From Victivallales bacterium (GTDB taxonomy: Bacteria > Verrucomicrobiota > Lentisphaeria > Victivallales > UBA1829): DNA of 14,741 nt. The notes under the pieces are model-generated. The model was not told where the DNA came from. It was given only the letters and a program-made list of their open reading frames with translations, and did not search any database. Positions within the stretch are counted from its first letter, which is position 1. Each line of letters opens with the position of its first letter. The stretch spans positions 1-14,741 of the forward strand of contig JAEEQO010000057.1 in NCBI GenBank assembly GCA_016285335.1. Reading direction: 5' to 3'. Positions 13,053 through 14,741 of the stretch are shown one piece after another. Both the position numbers and the translations under genes were made by a program.

Positions 13053-14741
13053 ATGTTGGAGGAAATCTCCGTCAAGATCAACATCGGTCCGGGCCGCGAC
13101 CTCACGCTGGCTGCCGGCAAGCTCGCACACCTCGCCAACGGTTCCTGCACGGTCCGTCAGGGCGACACCATCGTCTTCTCCGCCGCCTGTTCCGGCGAGG
13201 CCAAGAAGGGCCAGGACTTCTTCCCGCTGCAGGTCGACTACCGCGAGAAGTATTCCGCGGCCGGCAAGTTCCCCGGCGGCTACATCAAGCGCGAAGGCCG
13301 TCCCAGCGACAAGGAAATCCTGATCTGCCGCATGGCCGACCGCCCCATCCGCCCGCTCTTCCCGGAAGGCTTCTTCGATGAAGTCCAGGTCTGCGGCCTG
13401 CTGCTCTCCGCCGACGGCGTGAACGAGGGCGACGTGCTCTCCATGCTCGGCGCGTCCACCGCGCTCGTGCTCTCCGACCTGCCGTTCCAGGGCCCGATCG
13501 GCGCCGTCCGCGTCGGCTGCATCGACGGCGAGTTCATCGCGAACCCGACGATCCAGGAAATGGAAAAGAGCACGCTCGAGCTCGTGTACGCCGGTCTGCC
13601 GGACAAGGTCATCATGATCGAAGGCGAGGCGAAGGAATGCTCCGAGGACACGCTCGAAAAGGCGATGATCTTCGCCAACGAGATCGTGAAGAAGCAGTGC
13701 GAAGCCCAGCTCGAGCTCGCCGCCAAGGTCGGCCGCCCGAAGAAGGAGCCCACGCTCCACCTCGTCCCGGAAGACTTCAACGCCGCCATGATCGCGCTCA
13801 TCTCCGACAAGATCGAGGCCGCGTGCCTCGTCCCCGGCAAGGAAGACCGCGAAAAGGGTCTCTCCGCCCTGAAGGAACTCTGCGCCGAACAGCTCAAGGA
13901 ACAGTTCCTCGAAGCCTACGGCGAAGAGGATTTCAATTTCTACCTCGGCATGGCGTTCGACAAGTACGTCCGCGCCACCATCCGCAAGGCGATCCTTGAG
14001 AAGGGCTACCGTCCCGACGGCCGCGGCGTGACCCAGATCCGCCCGCTCTCCGCCGAAGTCGGCGTCCTCCCCGTCGTCCACGGCAGCGCGCTCTTCCAGC
14101 GCGGCGAGACCCAGGCGCTCGTGATCGCCACCCTCGGCGGCCCGAAGGACGCCCAGGAGTCCGACAAGATCTACGGCGGCACCAACGTCAAGAAATTCTA
14201 TCTGCACTACAACTTCCCGAACTACAGCACGGGCGAAACCGGCCGCATCGCCGGCCCCGGCCGCCGCGAGATCGGACACGGCAACCTCGCCGAACGCTCC
14301 GTCGCGCAGGTCGTGCCGAAGGACTTCCCGTACACCGTCCGCTGCGTCTCCGAGATCATGGCGTCGAACGGCTCCACGTCCATGGCCTCCGTCTGCGGCG
14401 CCACGCTCGCCCTGATGGACGCCGGCGTGCCGATCAAGTCCCCGGTCGTGGGCATTTCCTGCGGCCTCGTGACCGACGACACCGGAAAGGAGCTCCTCCT
14501 CACCGACATCATCGGCGCGGAAGACCACTTCGGCGACATGGACTTCAAGGTCTGCGGCACCGAGGAAGGCATCACCGGATTCCAGCTCGACCTGAAGCTC
14601 CCCGGCATCCCGATCGCCACGCTCGCACGCGCCATGCAGCAGAACAAGGCCGCGCGCGCCGAGATCCACAAGGTCGTCCGCGACTGCATCGCCGCGCCGC
14701 GTCCCGAGGTCAGCCCGCGCGCTCCGCAGATGGAAGTCATC
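13053..14741 (+). CDS. pnp: Polyribonucleotide nucleotidyltransferase (PNPase), 3' end beyond window
   Basis: Phosphorolytic 3'-5' exoribonuclease central to mRNA decay, usually a trimer and often part of a degradosome. 563 codons are present, open to the window edge. Domains in order: the first RNase PH-like domain (from about residue 10, with [16 protein letters not shown] from about 73), the helical linker domain (about 145-235 and beyond), and the second, catalytic RNase PH domain starting near GYRPDGRG. The latter contains [39 protein letters not shown] (437-449), and [14 protein letters not shown] with Asp485 and Asp491 matching the catalytic E. coli Asp486 and Asp492. The C-terminal KH and S1 RNA-binding domains would lie past the edge. 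The start is set by a perfect AAGGAGGT. Downstream of rpsO with a long structured leader, so autoregulation is likely. Confidence 0.97.
   Translation, partial: MLEEISVKINIGPGRDLTLAAGKLAHLANGSCTVRQGDTIVFSAACSGEAKKGQDFFPLQVDYREKYSAAGKFPGGYIKREGRPSDKEILICRMADRPIRPLFPEGFFDEVQVCGLLLSADGVNEGDVLSMLGASTALVLSDLPFQGPIGAVRVGCIDGEFIANPTIQEMEKSTLELVYAGLPDKVIMIEGEAKECSEDTLEKAMIFANEIVKKQCEAQLELAAKVGRPKKEPTLHLVPEDFNAAMIALISDKIEAACLVPGKEDREKGLSALKELCAEQLKEQFLEAYGEEDFNFYLGMAFDKYVRATIRKAILEKGYRPDGRGVTQIRPLSAEVGVLPVVHGSALFQRGETQALVIATLGGPKDAQESDKIYGGTNVKKFYLHYNFPNYSTGETGRIAGPGRREIGHGNLAERSVAQVVPKDFPYTVRCVSEIMASNGSTSMASVCGATLALMDAGVPIKSPVVGISCGLVTDDTGKELLLTDIIGAEDHFGDMDFKVCGTEEGITGFQLDLKLPGIPIATLARAMQQNKAARAEIHKVVRDCIAAPRPEVSPRAPQMEVI

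Noticed and set aside
13035..14669. 544-codon open frame on the minus strand
   Set aside because: It is antisense to pnp, which has intact catalytic motifs and a perfect ribosome binding site.

Overview
The window is GC-rich bacterial chromosome with nine recognisable genes and no sign of mobile DNA, CRISPR, tRNA or rRNA. It looks like core chromosome of a Gram-negative anaerobe. The lipid A enzyme LpxA and a lipobox protein imply an outer membrane. The oxygen-sensitive type of ATP-dependent acyl-CoA dehydratase activase implies anaerobic life. The mix of a long-form cofactor-independent phosphoglycerate mutase, a polyprenol-phosphate mannose synthase-like glycosyltransferase and AT-rich promoters embedded in GC-rich sequence fits the PVC group (Lentisphaerota, Kiritimatiellota or relatives). 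That assignment is an inference made without a database search.

Minus-strand genes fill 27-12102. Read in their own direction they fall into four transcription units, three of them behind a TTGnnn/TATATT promoter with 17 bp spacing and one with 16 bp. (1) gpmI, a stand-alone 5'-3' exonuclease, and a YggS-type PLP protein (12102 down to 8638). (2) A single gene for a fused activase/dehydratase-like iron-sulfur protein (8468-6315), followed by a possible terminator. (3) A phosphomannose isomerase homologue, argS, and a glycosyltransferase with a large membrane domain (6133-1655), spaced 33 and 36 bp apart. (4) lpxA and a small lipoprotein (1527-27). The plus strand carries rpsO and the start of pnp (12339 to the window end), divergent from gpmI. 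They have the classical rpsO-pnp arrangement: a strong stem-loop after rpsO, then a structured leader of more than 300 nt before pnp.

Functionally the window combines RNA and translation housekeeping (rpsO, pnp, argS), glycolysis (gpmI), envelope biogenesis (lpxA, the lipoprotein, and possibly a mannose-6-phosphate to polyprenol-phosphate-mannose route through the isomerase homologue and the glycosyltransferase), DNA repair or Okazaki processing (exonuclease), PLP homeostasis (YggS) and one radical-type ATP-driven reductase of unknown substrate.

I did not find a wholly new multi-gene system. The points most worth a second look are: the isomerase homologue, which has lost two of four expected zinc ligands; the 717-residue activase/dehydratase fusion with an extra four-cysteine insert; a possible sliding-clamp-binding tail on the exonuclease; and the structured pnp leader with its occludable, perfect Shine-Dalgarno sequence.
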